Shown one piece after another: positions 1 to 10,315 of a stretch of DNA of 64,000 nucleotides. The position numbers were made by a program, and so were the translations under genes. Each line of letters opens with the position of its first letter. Position 1 is the first letter of the stretch. The stretch comes from Chalara sp. BL73 (Eukaryota > Ascomycota > Leotiomycetes > Helotiales), in the NCBI GenBank assembly GCA_918026815.1, contig CAKJVC010000150.1:124001-188000 (forward strand), given 5' to 3'. A model generated the notes under the pieces. The model made no database searches. It was not told where the DNA came from and saw only the letters and a program-made list of their open reading frames with translations.

Positions 1-125
1 AAGGCACTATATATAGAGCGCTGTAAGCTGCTCTGAAATAGTGGGTATTATGGTATATTATCTTCTAGCCCCTACTGTATCAACACCACCCGGAACACTA
101 TGTCATTCTACCCAACAACCCCAAA

Positions 126-1413
126 ATGCATCTCTTTAATTCTAGTACGCTGGCGCTTCTACTCCTCTCCTCCATTAGTGTCATTGCAAAAGGTGGCGGC
201 TCTTCCGGCGGAGGCAGCTCTTCTAGCAGCGGCAGTAGCAGTAGCAGTGGTAGCAGTGGCAGTGGAAGTACGAAAACCCCTGAGGAAATTGCCTACGATG
301 CCTGTCGGAAAACAGAGAGAGAGACTGGACAGCATTGGTTACATCGGTGGGTTGGTACGTATTATAATGGGAGCATTGTATGAAAATTTCATATCTACCT
401 ATCTACCCACTCATTTCTTCCTTCCTGGAATCTTCTCAAGGCCTGCAAGTGTAGGCTTATGGAGGGAGCGATATATTTGGCGGTAATTTTTGTTAACTTA
501 GTCTACATCACAGGATATCTCCATTACACTCGACGCATCCGATACAGATTGCACCAGCGAACCCACCGTGACTAATATAACATACGCCGGCACTCTCGCC
601 CTCCTTGCGCCCTCCTATGCGGGAACCCCTAACTACATGGCCGTCACAAAATACTTAAACCCATTCATATTTCTCCTAACTGGCTGGCCTAGAACCACAA
701 CTTCTCATGATCTCCTCAGCGCCCGCAAAGAACCATCCTTCCTCCCACCAGCAGTCACACTAGATTTCCCGAGTGTGCTGCAGTTTAGAGGCAAGGATGT
801 GTATGAAGACCCTGACGATGGCCGAATGCCTTTCTCGGCGCCGCTGTGTGAAGTGGGGAATACTACTAGAGAAACTGATAGTTACGGGTTCGCGTGCGAG
901 TATCAGCCACTAGATCAAGAGATAGGGGAGTATTTGGCTTTATCGCTCGCCGAGAGCCAGTTCGCTATTCCTCTTCCGCTCAGAAATTCTTGTGGCTCTA
1001 ATACCGTTAATACTACCAGTTCCTTTATTGCGCAAAACACTGAACGTGCAATTTTACATGGGAGTTTCAATCCCGCCTCAGCGGATTTCGCTTGGGAGGG
1101 ACGGTTTAAGGGTGGATATAGTGACCAGCCTATAAAATCCAAGAGTCTTATCACACAATATATTTCGGGTGACGGGATAAATCAGAGATTTGGAAACTTT
1201 AGGATTGTATTTAGAGGAGAGGTTGATGAGGGGTGGAGTCATAAGATGACGCTTGGTGATGGTGCGAGCGTTGATTGGGTGGAGGATGTGAATAAGACGA
1301 AGGCTGTTACTATTTGTGCTGCTCCATCGATGGCGGTAGGGCGGGGAGGGGGGTTGTGGGGGGCAGGGATTGTGGTGGCGGGGTGGAGTGTGTTATGGGC
1401 CAGTTTCTTATAG
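126..1413 (+). CDS. Putative GPI-anchored secreted protein, two exons
   Basis: I read exons 126-377 and 514-1413: the donor GTATGA at 378 and the acceptor CAG at 511-513 are both phase 0 and give about 383 aa. Residues 1-21 form a hydrophobic signal peptide (MHLFNSS..ISVIAKG), followed by a low-complexity Gly/Ser linker (about residues 23-48). The body has several N-glycosylation sequons (NTT, NITY, NKT) and paired cysteines. The C-terminus ends in Gly-rich sequence and a hydrophobic tail (..AGWSVLWASFL) with no basic residues after it, which is the layout of a GPI-anchor signal. The product would be exported and tethered to the plasma membrane or wall. I do not recognise an enzymatic domain. 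An in-frame alternative acceptor ends at 501. A TATA-like run lies near position 10. Confidence 0.72.
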
Positions 1414-2027
1414 ATGGGTTTCTGATAATTTACTAGATGTGTAAAAAAAAGGCATTCTGCAACAGTAGCGTATTATGTCTGAAGGTCCAAGATGTGCTCA
1501 AAGAAAGTTTGTAAACCTGAGCAGACTTAGTTACGTTTATTATAGAATAAGTCTGAGTACAGCGGTTGATGGTGCGTAAAACAGCGACCAAAACCCCGGG
1601 GTCAGTGCAGTCGGACCTTCAGCTACCTGGATCCTCAAATCCTAACAGCTTTCAAGCAAAACCTTAAATTCCCTTCCAAGTCAGCCATTTATCAGCTTTC
1701 TTCCTGCCTCCCTCATATTTTCACCCTCAAGTTCCTGTATTCGGTCCTTATAAAACGGCTGTTTTGAAGTACTATGGCTCGATGTCTGGCTTCTCTCGAG
1801 TACAACCAGGAGTGATCCTGAAATCACCCACACAGGTCTGAGAAGAGAGTCTTTGTCGCTAAGAATGACTAAGGGGTTTCGCATAACTTCTTGGTCAATT
1901 CTTGGTATTCGACAAGCTGGGAGACTATCCAAGTATCGTAAAGTTCATTCATGTCTAGCTGTAAAAGGCGGGTTTTATCGTGTTAATTTTTATTTTCAGA
2001 TATCTGGGATACCGAGACAGGATAAAC
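1414..2027. other. Non-coding stretch after the GPI gene
   Basis: No convincing gene. It holds an A-tract at about 1443-1450, a 10-bp inverted pair (CTGAAGGTCC near 1479 and its complement near 1613) and a short repeat at 1619-1648. A minus-strand open frame at 1681-1932 has helical-looking composition but no recognisable domain. Confidence 0.5.
1619..1648 (-). repeat. Short repeat, probable LTR-end fragment
   Basis: This 30-bp stretch recurs at 45620-45649 with one difference. Read on the minus strand it begins TGTTAGGATTTGAGG, the TG-type start expected of an LTR terminus. No internal element sequence is attached. Confidence 0.4.
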
Positions 2028-2611
2028 ATGCAGCAAGGGCTGCTCCTTGCGGAGGCAAGCTACAGAAATCTACCGCAGTATATCGACGAAAACAACAGCT
2101 TCATTGTTATTTCCCTGAGCAAGAAATAGTGCCGGCAAACGGCTGAATCCATTGCGTACCTTCATAGTAAAGGCGTGATACACTCGGATTTGCGCCCCGA
2201 GAACTTTCTCGCTCACGCCACTTCGACAGCGTCTCTAGACATCGAGCTATGCGACTTTGGTAGGTCATCGTGTGAAGAGCTAGGTCTAGATTGAGTGCAC
2301 TTGCCCGATGCCGACTTCTTTGATCCTACACAGGAATATGTGACCAGTAACCGATATATTTAACCTTAGATCTGTCTTTTACACTATCCTGACAGGGCAT
2401 TTACAAATCACCTAGTCCATTCAAGACAACAGAGGAAATAGACAGATATGACCAAAAAGTGGACTTTCTTTTTAAGCAGGGGAACTTTCCTGACTTAGGA
2501 GGATTGATTGGTGGGAAGGTAGTCATGGGCCGTTGGATGAAGAAATACAGTAGTGCGGAAGAGATCCTGTGTGCTCTAGAGGCGGAAATGCCGATGGATG
2601 ATGACGAGTGA
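2028..2611 (+). pseudogene. Degraded Ser/Thr protein kinase gene
   Basis: The kinase catalytic loop (IHSDLRPENFL) and DFG segment (IELCDFGRSS) are readable, followed by the C-lobe ending in EILCALEAEMP. The frame from ATG 2028 is cut by TAG at 2127-2129, resumes in the same frame through the catalytic loop, then meets TGA just after the DFG region (EELGLD stop). A frameshift separates the ILTGH motif from the SPFKTTEEIDRYD segment that ends at the stop near 2609-2611. The N-lobe with the Gly-rich loop and the Lys is not recognisable upstream. The order of motifs matches small fungal kinases of the HSDLRPEN type. Several independent lesions make expression as a kinase very unlikely. Confidence 0.75.
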
Positions 2612-4040
2612 AATTTGAGGTAAGAACTGCGATTGTGGCTAGTGGTGCAGTATGTGTTCGCAAAGGCAGAGTGATGGAGACTTCGAAACTATTTCTTCTA
2701 AATGTTACCTGCACCGCAAATGCTTTCAGCCCTCTCCTCTAGGAATCGGGAAATCATGTGTCAACCAATGAGGCAGGCGAAGGCCACATTGTCCAGTTTC
2801 GGTGTATTTAAGCTGCACGTGCTCCTAGATTTTACTAGATAAGGGTTGATTTCTACAGTCCCACCAATAGCAGAAAGCGGCCCCTAGCGCAAGTCAAACA
2901 CGCAACCCACTCCCCTCCTGTCAAAGATATGCTGAGGCAACACTCGAGAATGAGTGGGATATAGGCTCGGTAAGGCGATATCTTAGTGGAGTTCAATCAT
3001 GGTGCAGCAGTTTGTCGTATAAGAAAGCACGAAGTGAGAGAGGAGTGCTCGGTTGTTTTGAGGTTTTAGCTATAGGTAAGAAAATACTGCGGAATCTTTT
3101 TAAATGAGCTTGACCGAAAGCGGGTCAAGTTTTGGTAGATCGATTCGAGGTAAGCCGCTGGAGGCTGAGATTGAGTAGATGGATTGATATCCTGGCAACG
3201 TCTCTCCCTCTTCCTTCGTGCATCAATCCTTCTGCGGTCATTGGTATTGGAAGAGATATCGTGCAACGACAAACTCACAACTTATAACTTAGGGGTTAAT
3301 GCAGTTGTATTCTCTACACTTTTACTTGACCCTTTTAGAGCCTAAGGGAATGGCTTTGACTGGATGACTTTCTTGCCTTGATCTTTACCAGCGTCGAACG
3401 TGACATTTTGGTCTTTGGCGTCGCCACACGCGAAGATATTTTTAGAAATTGTCTTCCCGCACATACTAAAAGGTGATGCTAAAAGATGCTGGCTGTGGCA
3501 GGAAACTTGCAGGAGAACTTACGTTGAGCGTGGGTAGGTGTTAGCGTCTATATGTTAGGTTAAGATCGCGCTTGATCGGGAATGGATCGTAAAGGAACTA
3601 CGGTCGAGAAATGAAGCAGATTTACAACATCAGATTCATAAGTAGATGGCGGACACCGCTCAATATGTAGACATTAGCAATATGCACAAGCCATTTCAGC
3701 CGACAAGGCAGCTGCTGCTTCAACTAAAACTCTCCACAGAAGGCGCTGCTATCTAAACTCTTAAGTCGCTGACCAACGTCACGCCAGCAATCTTCAATAG
3801 CATGCATATCCTCCCAAGTTTCTGATAGTTTTGACCCATAGCACCTGTGCATTGGAGGCCCGATTTGATTCTGGTTAAGTTCCTGCCCAATCATGAATCC
3901 GTAACACCCAAGAACGAGAAGCAAAGCGTCCCTATGACTCGCACGACTAACGTCACCTGTGTCGAGGTTAGGATCGGTTCATCCTTGCCAATCCCTGGGC
4001 CGTGGCACGGCCGTGTTGACTCTGTGAAGGCAAACTGTTC
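2612..4040. other. Gene-poor stretch
   Basis: I see no complete gene. A minus-strand frame at 3724-3924, extending upstream past 3960, encodes a plausible globular peptide (..WEDMHAIEDCWRDVGQRL..) but has no recognised domain or clear start; it may be a gene remnant. Confidence 0.4.
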
Positions 4041-4249
4041 AAATAGAGAAAGTCACGTGGCCTTCAGAGAGTATAGGGCAAACAAGTATCAATTGCTGAA
4101 GGTTATAGAGCCTCAAATCTACAGAACAAACCTATCTACTTATAGATGTGATATACGCAAGGCATACGTAGAACTGATTCATCATCAGTTCTACAATACG
4201 TATGCGCATACCCATACGCATACGTATAGCTAGGCATGATCCTTAGACC
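4041..4249. repeat. Dispersed repeat R6, copy 1
   Basis: Similar sequence recurs at 47661-47930 (full length) and 46390-46437 (partial). Shared blocks are AAATAGA..AAAGTCACG, GGCCTTCAGA, CAATTGCTGAAGGTT, CTACTTATAGA and the tail TAGCTAGGCATGATCC. The central part is rich in TACGTATGCG palindromes. Read on the minus strand, the first block encodes a peptide (LSEGHVTF) that is also present in the other copies. Confidence 0.6.
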
Positions 4250-4375
4250 TAGCCATTTCAACACAAACCGTGTCCACGACAACGCGATGCGATCCCAGCA
4301 TGGCAGGGCCGTTGATGCAACAGGAGCTGTTCGCCGTGAAAAATTGAGCCTCCCAGCAGCGGCTATGACGGCGGT

Positions 4376-4741
4376 TTGAGCGGCGGTGATCCCGACCCCA
4401 GCAGCGACGGTGATGGATGTTCCAGTGAGGATGAGCAAGGGCGGTGTTCAAGCACGAGGAGGGATATCCCATGGGACTCCCATAGCCGAGCGGCGATTGC
4501 TGGCATACGCGAAAGAAGAACAAGTCTTGGGATGACTGGACCTTTCTGGCAACTACTCAAGCAGAACCCTGCCTGCCGTATGCACGCGCTGGGATATGGT
4601 CCGACCTGTAGCCGCATAGACTTCCCCTCGCAGATGGACCGCAAGCAGCTCAAACCCCCTTCGCGAGCCGAGGAATCAACTGAGCGTTCTTCCAGTAGCG
4701 ACGAAGGGGATTGGTCAATTTTGAAAACGTTGGCTCCCTGA
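4376..4741 (+). pseudogene. Possible SANT/Myb-like gene remnant
   Basis: The three forward frames together contain pieces resembling a fungal SANT/Myb helix pattern: AERRLLAYAKEE, KSWDDWTF and TLPAV.TRWDMV lie in order but in different frames. An acidic Ser/Asp-rich segment (SSDGDGCSSEDEQ) precedes it. I read this as a frameshifted remnant. The single open frame of 121 codons across it mixes these segments and is probably not the native protein. The family assignment is weak. Confidence 0.3.
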
Positions 4742-5680
4742 ATAGCCGTGCTTGCGGAAGGTCTGTGGGAGCGTGGAAGCTGTGGACATCGGGCGGAAGA
4801 ACGGGGCGGGGGAACGGAGGGAATAGGAGAGGCGGACGTTCCTCATCTACCTGCCAGACCCAGCAACATCTTTGATTAAAACAACTGCAGGGTTAACCAT
4901 GCGCACCGGTCATTTTGCTTCATAGATATAATTGTGTCATTCAAATTTCCCCGAAACTTCATAGCAACCAAATGCTCCCAGTCCTCGCCTCCCTTATGTA
5001 TCTACCTCCTTTCCCCAACAGCCGATCGCCTTGGAAGCATTTCCATCTTCAAACAGCGTCTTGAGGCTGGGGTAGTTCCACCGGCCGAGTCATTTTCTTC
5101 GGCTTTCTATATGCTTTCCCATCGATCCTCCGAGACGGGGATGGTTGACCGTCCGCTTCCTCTAGAGACGCGACATTGTGGCTTGATTAATCGGGGAGAT
5201 AGCGGCTTTCTAAACCTTGCTAAAGCCAAGACTTCCCCGGCTCGGATTGCTGTGAGACCTCAAAATCCAGATCGGGCGGTAACCCATCGATAACTGAACG
5301 GATTCTTTTCAGGTGAGTCGGCATCCATGTATCGTAGACAGTTTTGGTGAGTTTGCATGCCGTCCATTTCTCTCTGCCATCCAGCTTCCGCGAAGTCGAA
5401 TTTGCGGATAGGGTGGCGGTAGAAAGTAGCCTCTTTTCCTTTGATCATAGGGTAGCGGCCGTAGGTCCTCGCTATCGGTGATCATGCGAAATTGAGAAGG
5501 CGAGGGTTTCCTAATCCGATTGGATGCGCTCACGGTAATACGGCTTCATGGCAAATTAGAATACCCTCGATGCTGCTGATTTAAGAAGCCATTTTCGGTA
5601 TTGAGTGGAGAGCTCCGGCTTCAGCACGAAGCTCTCACCAACAGCGGGACAAACTGCTAATCCAGTTTGTGCTCCTAAAC
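4742..5680. other. No supportable gene
   Basis: Open frames on both strands (4934-5293 plus; 5260-5533 minus) overlap each other and carry no domain I recognise. The minus-strand peptide (AEAGWQREMDGMQTHQNCL) looks coding-like and could be a remnant. Confidence 0.4.
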
Positions 5681-6060
5681 TAAGAATCCTGTGATCCTCT
5701 CAACTGCCTGACTATCCCCCTCAACCGTGTCCGTCAACTTCTCGTCGACCCACTTATCAGTCCAACCCTACCAAAGTCAATTAGCCAAGCATCATCATTT
5801 ACCTCAATTAGAACATTGTCTGCCTAGCCAGTTCCCTATATAATTCCAAATCTATGCAGCATTTCAACCGTTTCCCGTACTTGACATACCCATTTAGCCC
5901 GTCGCGTATCCGTTACATTTTTGATATCAATGTGTCGTAATGTGCGCTGTCCAAATTGGGGATGAAGACAGATGTATTCTTCCAAAATCCCAATAATCTC
6001 CCTACTTGTTGATTATTGAACAAGGCCTACTAGCTTAGGGGCTCGGACAGATCCAAGATT
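5681..6060 (-). pseudogene. Degraded fungal protein kinase-like gene
   Basis: Minus-strand reading gives, in order, EIIGILEEYICLHPQFGQ, RAKWVCQVRETVEMLH, the catalytic-loop remnant DNVLIEVNDDAWLIDFG, and then, after a frameshift, DKWVDEKLTDTVEGDSQAV. This motif order is typical of the abundant fungal kinase-like proteins ending in a GWTD.WV...TVEGD motif. Stops lie between FGII and DNVL, and a further frameshift follows the DFG. The N-lobe upstream of about 6060 is not recognisable. It is unrelated in sequence to the kinase remnant at 2028-2611, which ends in a different C-lobe. Confidence 0.72.
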
Positions 6061-6579
6061 AGTTAAAAAGCTTTGGTTTAGTCAATCAAACTCGCGTTTA
6101 ACGGCTTGCTTTGTGATTCTGTCGGCAATCTTGCAACATCTTTCTTGTCCATAAACGAGAATTTTCGTGATGTTCTTGTTGCGGAATATCTTTAGAATTT
6201 GAATGCTTTCGAGCCGATTTTCGGTAGACTCGAGTTGAGATGTTTAGGGTGAATCCTTGAGCGCTTAGCGCCTAGTCTTTTCCTTCGATGAGTTGTGCAT
6301 TTCCATTTGACTGCGTGACCTTGCCTGTACTCGTACCAACACTGTTTAATCAGAATTACTGTATGTGATCTAAAGAATACCAGCTTTTAGTTTCAAAGAA
6401 TCTCATAAAAGATTTTATTAATTTTATATTGTGAACAATAATTTGATTTCCCTGTGCCAAGCTAAGACAGGCGCCATCAATCCTAACACCCACTAGAACC
6501 TACGAGGGTAGTAGGTGTATTAGAACCTCACTAGCGCGGAAGACTTTTCACACGCAAAAATTACTACAGATCTATATGT
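6061..6579. other. AT-rich stretch without a gene
   Basis: No open frame or domain is supportable. It may contain the decayed 5' part of the minus-strand kinase remnant. Confidence 0.4.
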
Positions 6580-6799
6580 GTTGGTAGCTAATTGTATGTA
6601 ACTATGATCACGTAGCCAGCACATGAAAAAATGGGGCCTAAAATCCTACTCAACTCCGTAGGGTAGAACCTCATCGATCAATCAAGGAACCATAATCACA
6701 CAAGCAAGAACGTAGCCAATGGCTGCTACGTCTTTTGCTACGTGATAGGCATCCGACAATATGCTAGGCACAACAATGGAGAGCCTGAACTGCATCCCC
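6580..6799. repeat. Dispersed repeat R7, copy 1
   Basis: It matches 53635-53845 in direct orientation (GTTGGTAGCTA.TTGTA start; TGGCCAATGGCTGCTACG and GCGATAGGCAT blocks). It has no coding capacity. It could be a MITE or a decayed LTR. Confidence 0.6.
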
Positions 6800-6849
6800 A
6801 ATACCTTCTGATCATCACTATGTATTCCATGTTCAATTAACATGACCTA

Positions 6850-6952
6850 CCTGTGGTAGTAGCAACAATCAGAACAACTTTTACCACATTCTCCTTACCA
6901 GCAACCACGTATCAAGTACGCGGCGTTGCTACAAGCGGAGTGGTACCTCAAA
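6850..6952 (-). repeat. Dispersed repeat R8, copy 1
   Basis: It matches 40856-40962 in the opposite orientation; the shared core is GAGGTACCACTCC..TGTAGCAACGCCGC..TACTTGATACG. It lies next to R7 copy 1, but the second copies of R7 and R8 are 13 kb apart, so they are separate units. Confidence 0.55.
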
Positions 6953-7021
6953 TTGACATAATCCTATACAACATTCTAGACTCCCGTAATAGTACCATCT
7001 CGTTCCTGCAAATGGCAGTGA

Positions 7022-10000
7022 CTACTCCCCAGAGCTTTCACTCGGCTCGGCATGAGGTCTCATTTTACGGAGGAGACGTCCCAAGGAGTCCTTAACACTC
7101 TTACCCTTGCCCAATCTGGTGCTAGAGGCATCCCCGCGAACTGATGGTGATGCAACACTCATCCCAAGGCCGCTATCGCTCCAGTGGGATGACGGAGACC
7201 CCAACTGAGGCTTTAGCGGGTGCCCCTCCAAGGGAACTGACCCGGCTTCCCATTTCCAGCTGAGCGGAAACATTACACTGCGTCCGAAAGTCACGGCTCC
7301 TTAGAGCGGAAGCGGTTCGGGCGGGCCGCGGTGGCCGCGGGCAAAGAGATTAGGGAACTGCGTCGGCAGAAGAACCTTCACTCGGTCGCATTGCGTCCCG
7401 TCGACGGCACCACATTGGAAATTCTCAGAAATCTTGTCCGGGGTGCGCCAATATATGTCCGTAAACAAATTTTGGAGGTGTACATCGTCGTTGGATTCAC
7501 TCCTACCCATTATGCCCAATATGTCCCGGATAACGGGGATGCTGGTCGCCAGGAGATCCTCGCCCTTTGGCAATCCCGCCCATCAAGCGCATAGGTTGCT
7601 CCTTCCCGGAGCGTTTGTCGCCGAGCCTACTGCAGCGCCACCACCACCACCAAACACGTGTCCCTGAACTACCCCCATTGGCTGAAGTATCTCTCCAAAA
7701 CCCACGCCAAAGAAAGTGATGGCATTGATAGCTCTCACGAGATAAGCCCACCCTAATCCGACATCGTGAAGCAGTGTCGCTTTGGGCCACAGAAAGTCGA
7801 ACCCGGTCGCCACTGCTGGAAATCCGACCCATCGAAGTGCCGTCTGGATGACGTCTAGATTTTGGCTCCAAACCCATCCAACATCGACTCATCCGTTTAA
7901 ATGTCAAAAATCATGCTCGAAGTAGTGTAAATGTCTTCGACTAGATCGGGGAACTGTTCCCAGGTCTTTTGCATCTTCTAAGTCGTTTCCGATTTAGCGT
8001 CTCCTTTTTTGCTTGTCTCTTCCACAAGCCTCTTCCACTTCTTGTATATCTTGAGATTCATATTTGCAATGTTCTGAAACATGCCGTTTGCAGCAGCTTT
8101 TCCCGTATATTGTGTGCCAGACTCTTTGATGTCGTCTTCACTAAAAAGGACTTCGCGACTAAGTGTTCTGTGATGAGCTAGATGCGCCCGGATGAGATGT
8201 AGCAGAGTACTCAGTCCGTCGATAAGCCAGGCACGGCGGCCCTTCCGTTCATAAAGCACGACGAATCGCTGCTCGGTCCACTCAAGCTGTTTGTGGTAAT
8301 CAGACGTTTTCGCCGCTCGCACTGGCTTGCCCTTGCCGATGGTTGCCGAGACGCCTGTAGTGACAATCTTTCCTGCTGATATAGAGACATGGTTGAAAGC
8401 GAATCAAGAGCCGGATATTTTCGGTTCTGTTTGATCAATAGCATAGTTTGCTTCCTTTGAGCCTTCATCAAAAATTGTTAGCGATCCAATGGCCCCAATG
8501 CTTGTTGAGTTGGAGAGGACATAAGTTACCTGCGTTGTTCCGCATAATTTTGCACCAGCTACCAACATGGTGCGCGGTTTCGATACCAGAAAGCGCCAAA
8601 TGTTTGGTAATACTGAAGTTTCCAATGATATTACGGATATGGGAATCCGTGAAGAGAATCCGGCCCCCATCTCCGTTGAATAAGACGTGCCAGTGCACCG
8701 TATCTCCGGCATACTTCGTTGGAACTAACGTAGTGCAGAAGCTTTTGAGGAAGACCTTTCCGCAGAATACCGCGATACGTCATGTCCCTACTAACGAGGC
8801 TAGAGTGGCGAGCGAGAATTCTAGCCCGGGCTCCTGGCCTAGGCGGCGACGCCGTACTGGAAAGCCAAGAACGATCACAGGGTTTCTGAACAATTCCAGC
8901 CAGCACTGACCTGCGAAACGCAAGGGATTGTCCGAGTGTTGCAGACAAAAATTGACCTAGAATGTCGGGTCATTGTTTTTGGTGCCGATATCAACAACTG
9001 GGATAACGTATGCGACCGTATCACCCGGCGCTGACCGAAGTGCCGCAGTTATCCATCCGTATACTTCTCCAGCTTCAACTATTGTTTCTACTACCCCAGC
9101 TACCTTCAAAGTAAAGTAACCAGAGGGCTCAATCCATGCTGTAAGTTTCGTCTTATCGAACAGAGTCACTAAAGATGGCCTTAGTATCCTTTCTAACAGA
9201 GAAAAATTGCGCAACTTACCTGAACGCCGCAAGCTTGGTATGCTCCGTACAACGTGTTTCACCAATCTAATGAAGTCTCCCTCAAGTAGCGGCCAAGTGT
9301 GGCTCAGATATTCCGAGAAAAGCATTGCTTCTGCGTCTCCACTAATTCCGTGGACAATTACAATTGCTCCCTCTACCGCATCTTCTGGTTCCTCGGTGTA
9401 TTCCTGCTCGCTAACAAAGGCTAGGGGATCCCACTCGGACTGAAATACCATCGAACATGTTGGAGGCCCTCTCTTGCTGCTGGTCAGGCGATTTTCCTAT
9501 CGAGAATACAATATCTGGCGGATCTGTGTGGCAATGGCATGCATCGTGCTGTCTTCGGACGATGTGAGACTGGCCTCTCGTTGCACTCGACAGAGGAGCC
9601 ACCGAAGCGCAGTAGAATTAATTACGATCTTCCGATATGTCGGCAACCGAGCTGACTGGTCTTCATCGCCATCATCTGACTGGTCTTCATTATCAAGGGA
9701 AGGCGTTAGGCGCCGGCTGTAGTGTTGAGAAGTTTGGATCTTCCACTGCCGCATCCACCTGACACCTGCTGAGCTTCTCGCCTAAGGACATGTTATTGAG
9801 CGTTCGCTGTTGTGATATTCTGACAACATCCCTTTCCTTCAAATATTACTTTTTCGAAGCATGTGGCAATGTTTCTGCAAATTAGAATTGGATTAGTATC
9901 AGAAGAACGTAGAAGGATTAAGCAATATAGCGGTTACTCACGCTGGTTTCTTGTGAATGAATTTCACAATCTCGAAAGGAACCTAGACATGAATCTCTCC

Positions 10001-10315
10001 GCCAATTCTCAGAGCAAACCCTCGGAGCAAGTCGGGAAGGATGGTGCGTACCCTGTCCAGGGACTCGGCGTCCGGGAGTTCGGATCCCTGGAAGAAGTTG
10101 GTCGCTAGCTCCTGCACATATGCCAGAGATTCAGGTATATCAGGCATATGCCGATTCTGTGCCGGCTAAGTCCTGCTCTTTCCCCTGGCCTCCCGCATCC
10201 ACCGAGATTTGTATGGCCGTGGCGTTGGCCGTCTCCTGTGCAGATGCCGGTAACCTGGAATCCCGAGAAATTCCAGGGCTCCTTGTGGCTGTTTTCCCTG
10301 CCGTCGAGGGTTAAT
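7022..10315 (-). pseudogene. Degraded NLR paralogue (middle region of the 23.5-31.3 kb gene)
   Basis: Reading the minus strand downward recovers peptides collinear with the intact gene at 23490-31267. ESLAYVQELATNFF to FALRIGG and IVKFIHKK match its pre-junction segment, with a donor GTGAGT at the same point. Next come [57 protein letters not shown] and SDSGLGMSVASPS. Frames change repeatedly (for example 9497-9754, 8957-9451, 7978-8322 and 7583-7813), and TAG interrupts the frame near 9496. Neither the NACHT and zinc-finger part nor a PNP_UDP domain is detectable: one side abuts the TPR array, the other ends near 7022. It is dead as a full-length receptor. Confidence 0.82.

Noticed and set aside
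4136..4653. Three overlapping minus-strand frames of about 100 codons
   Set aside because: They overlap repeat R6 and one another and contain no recognisable domain.
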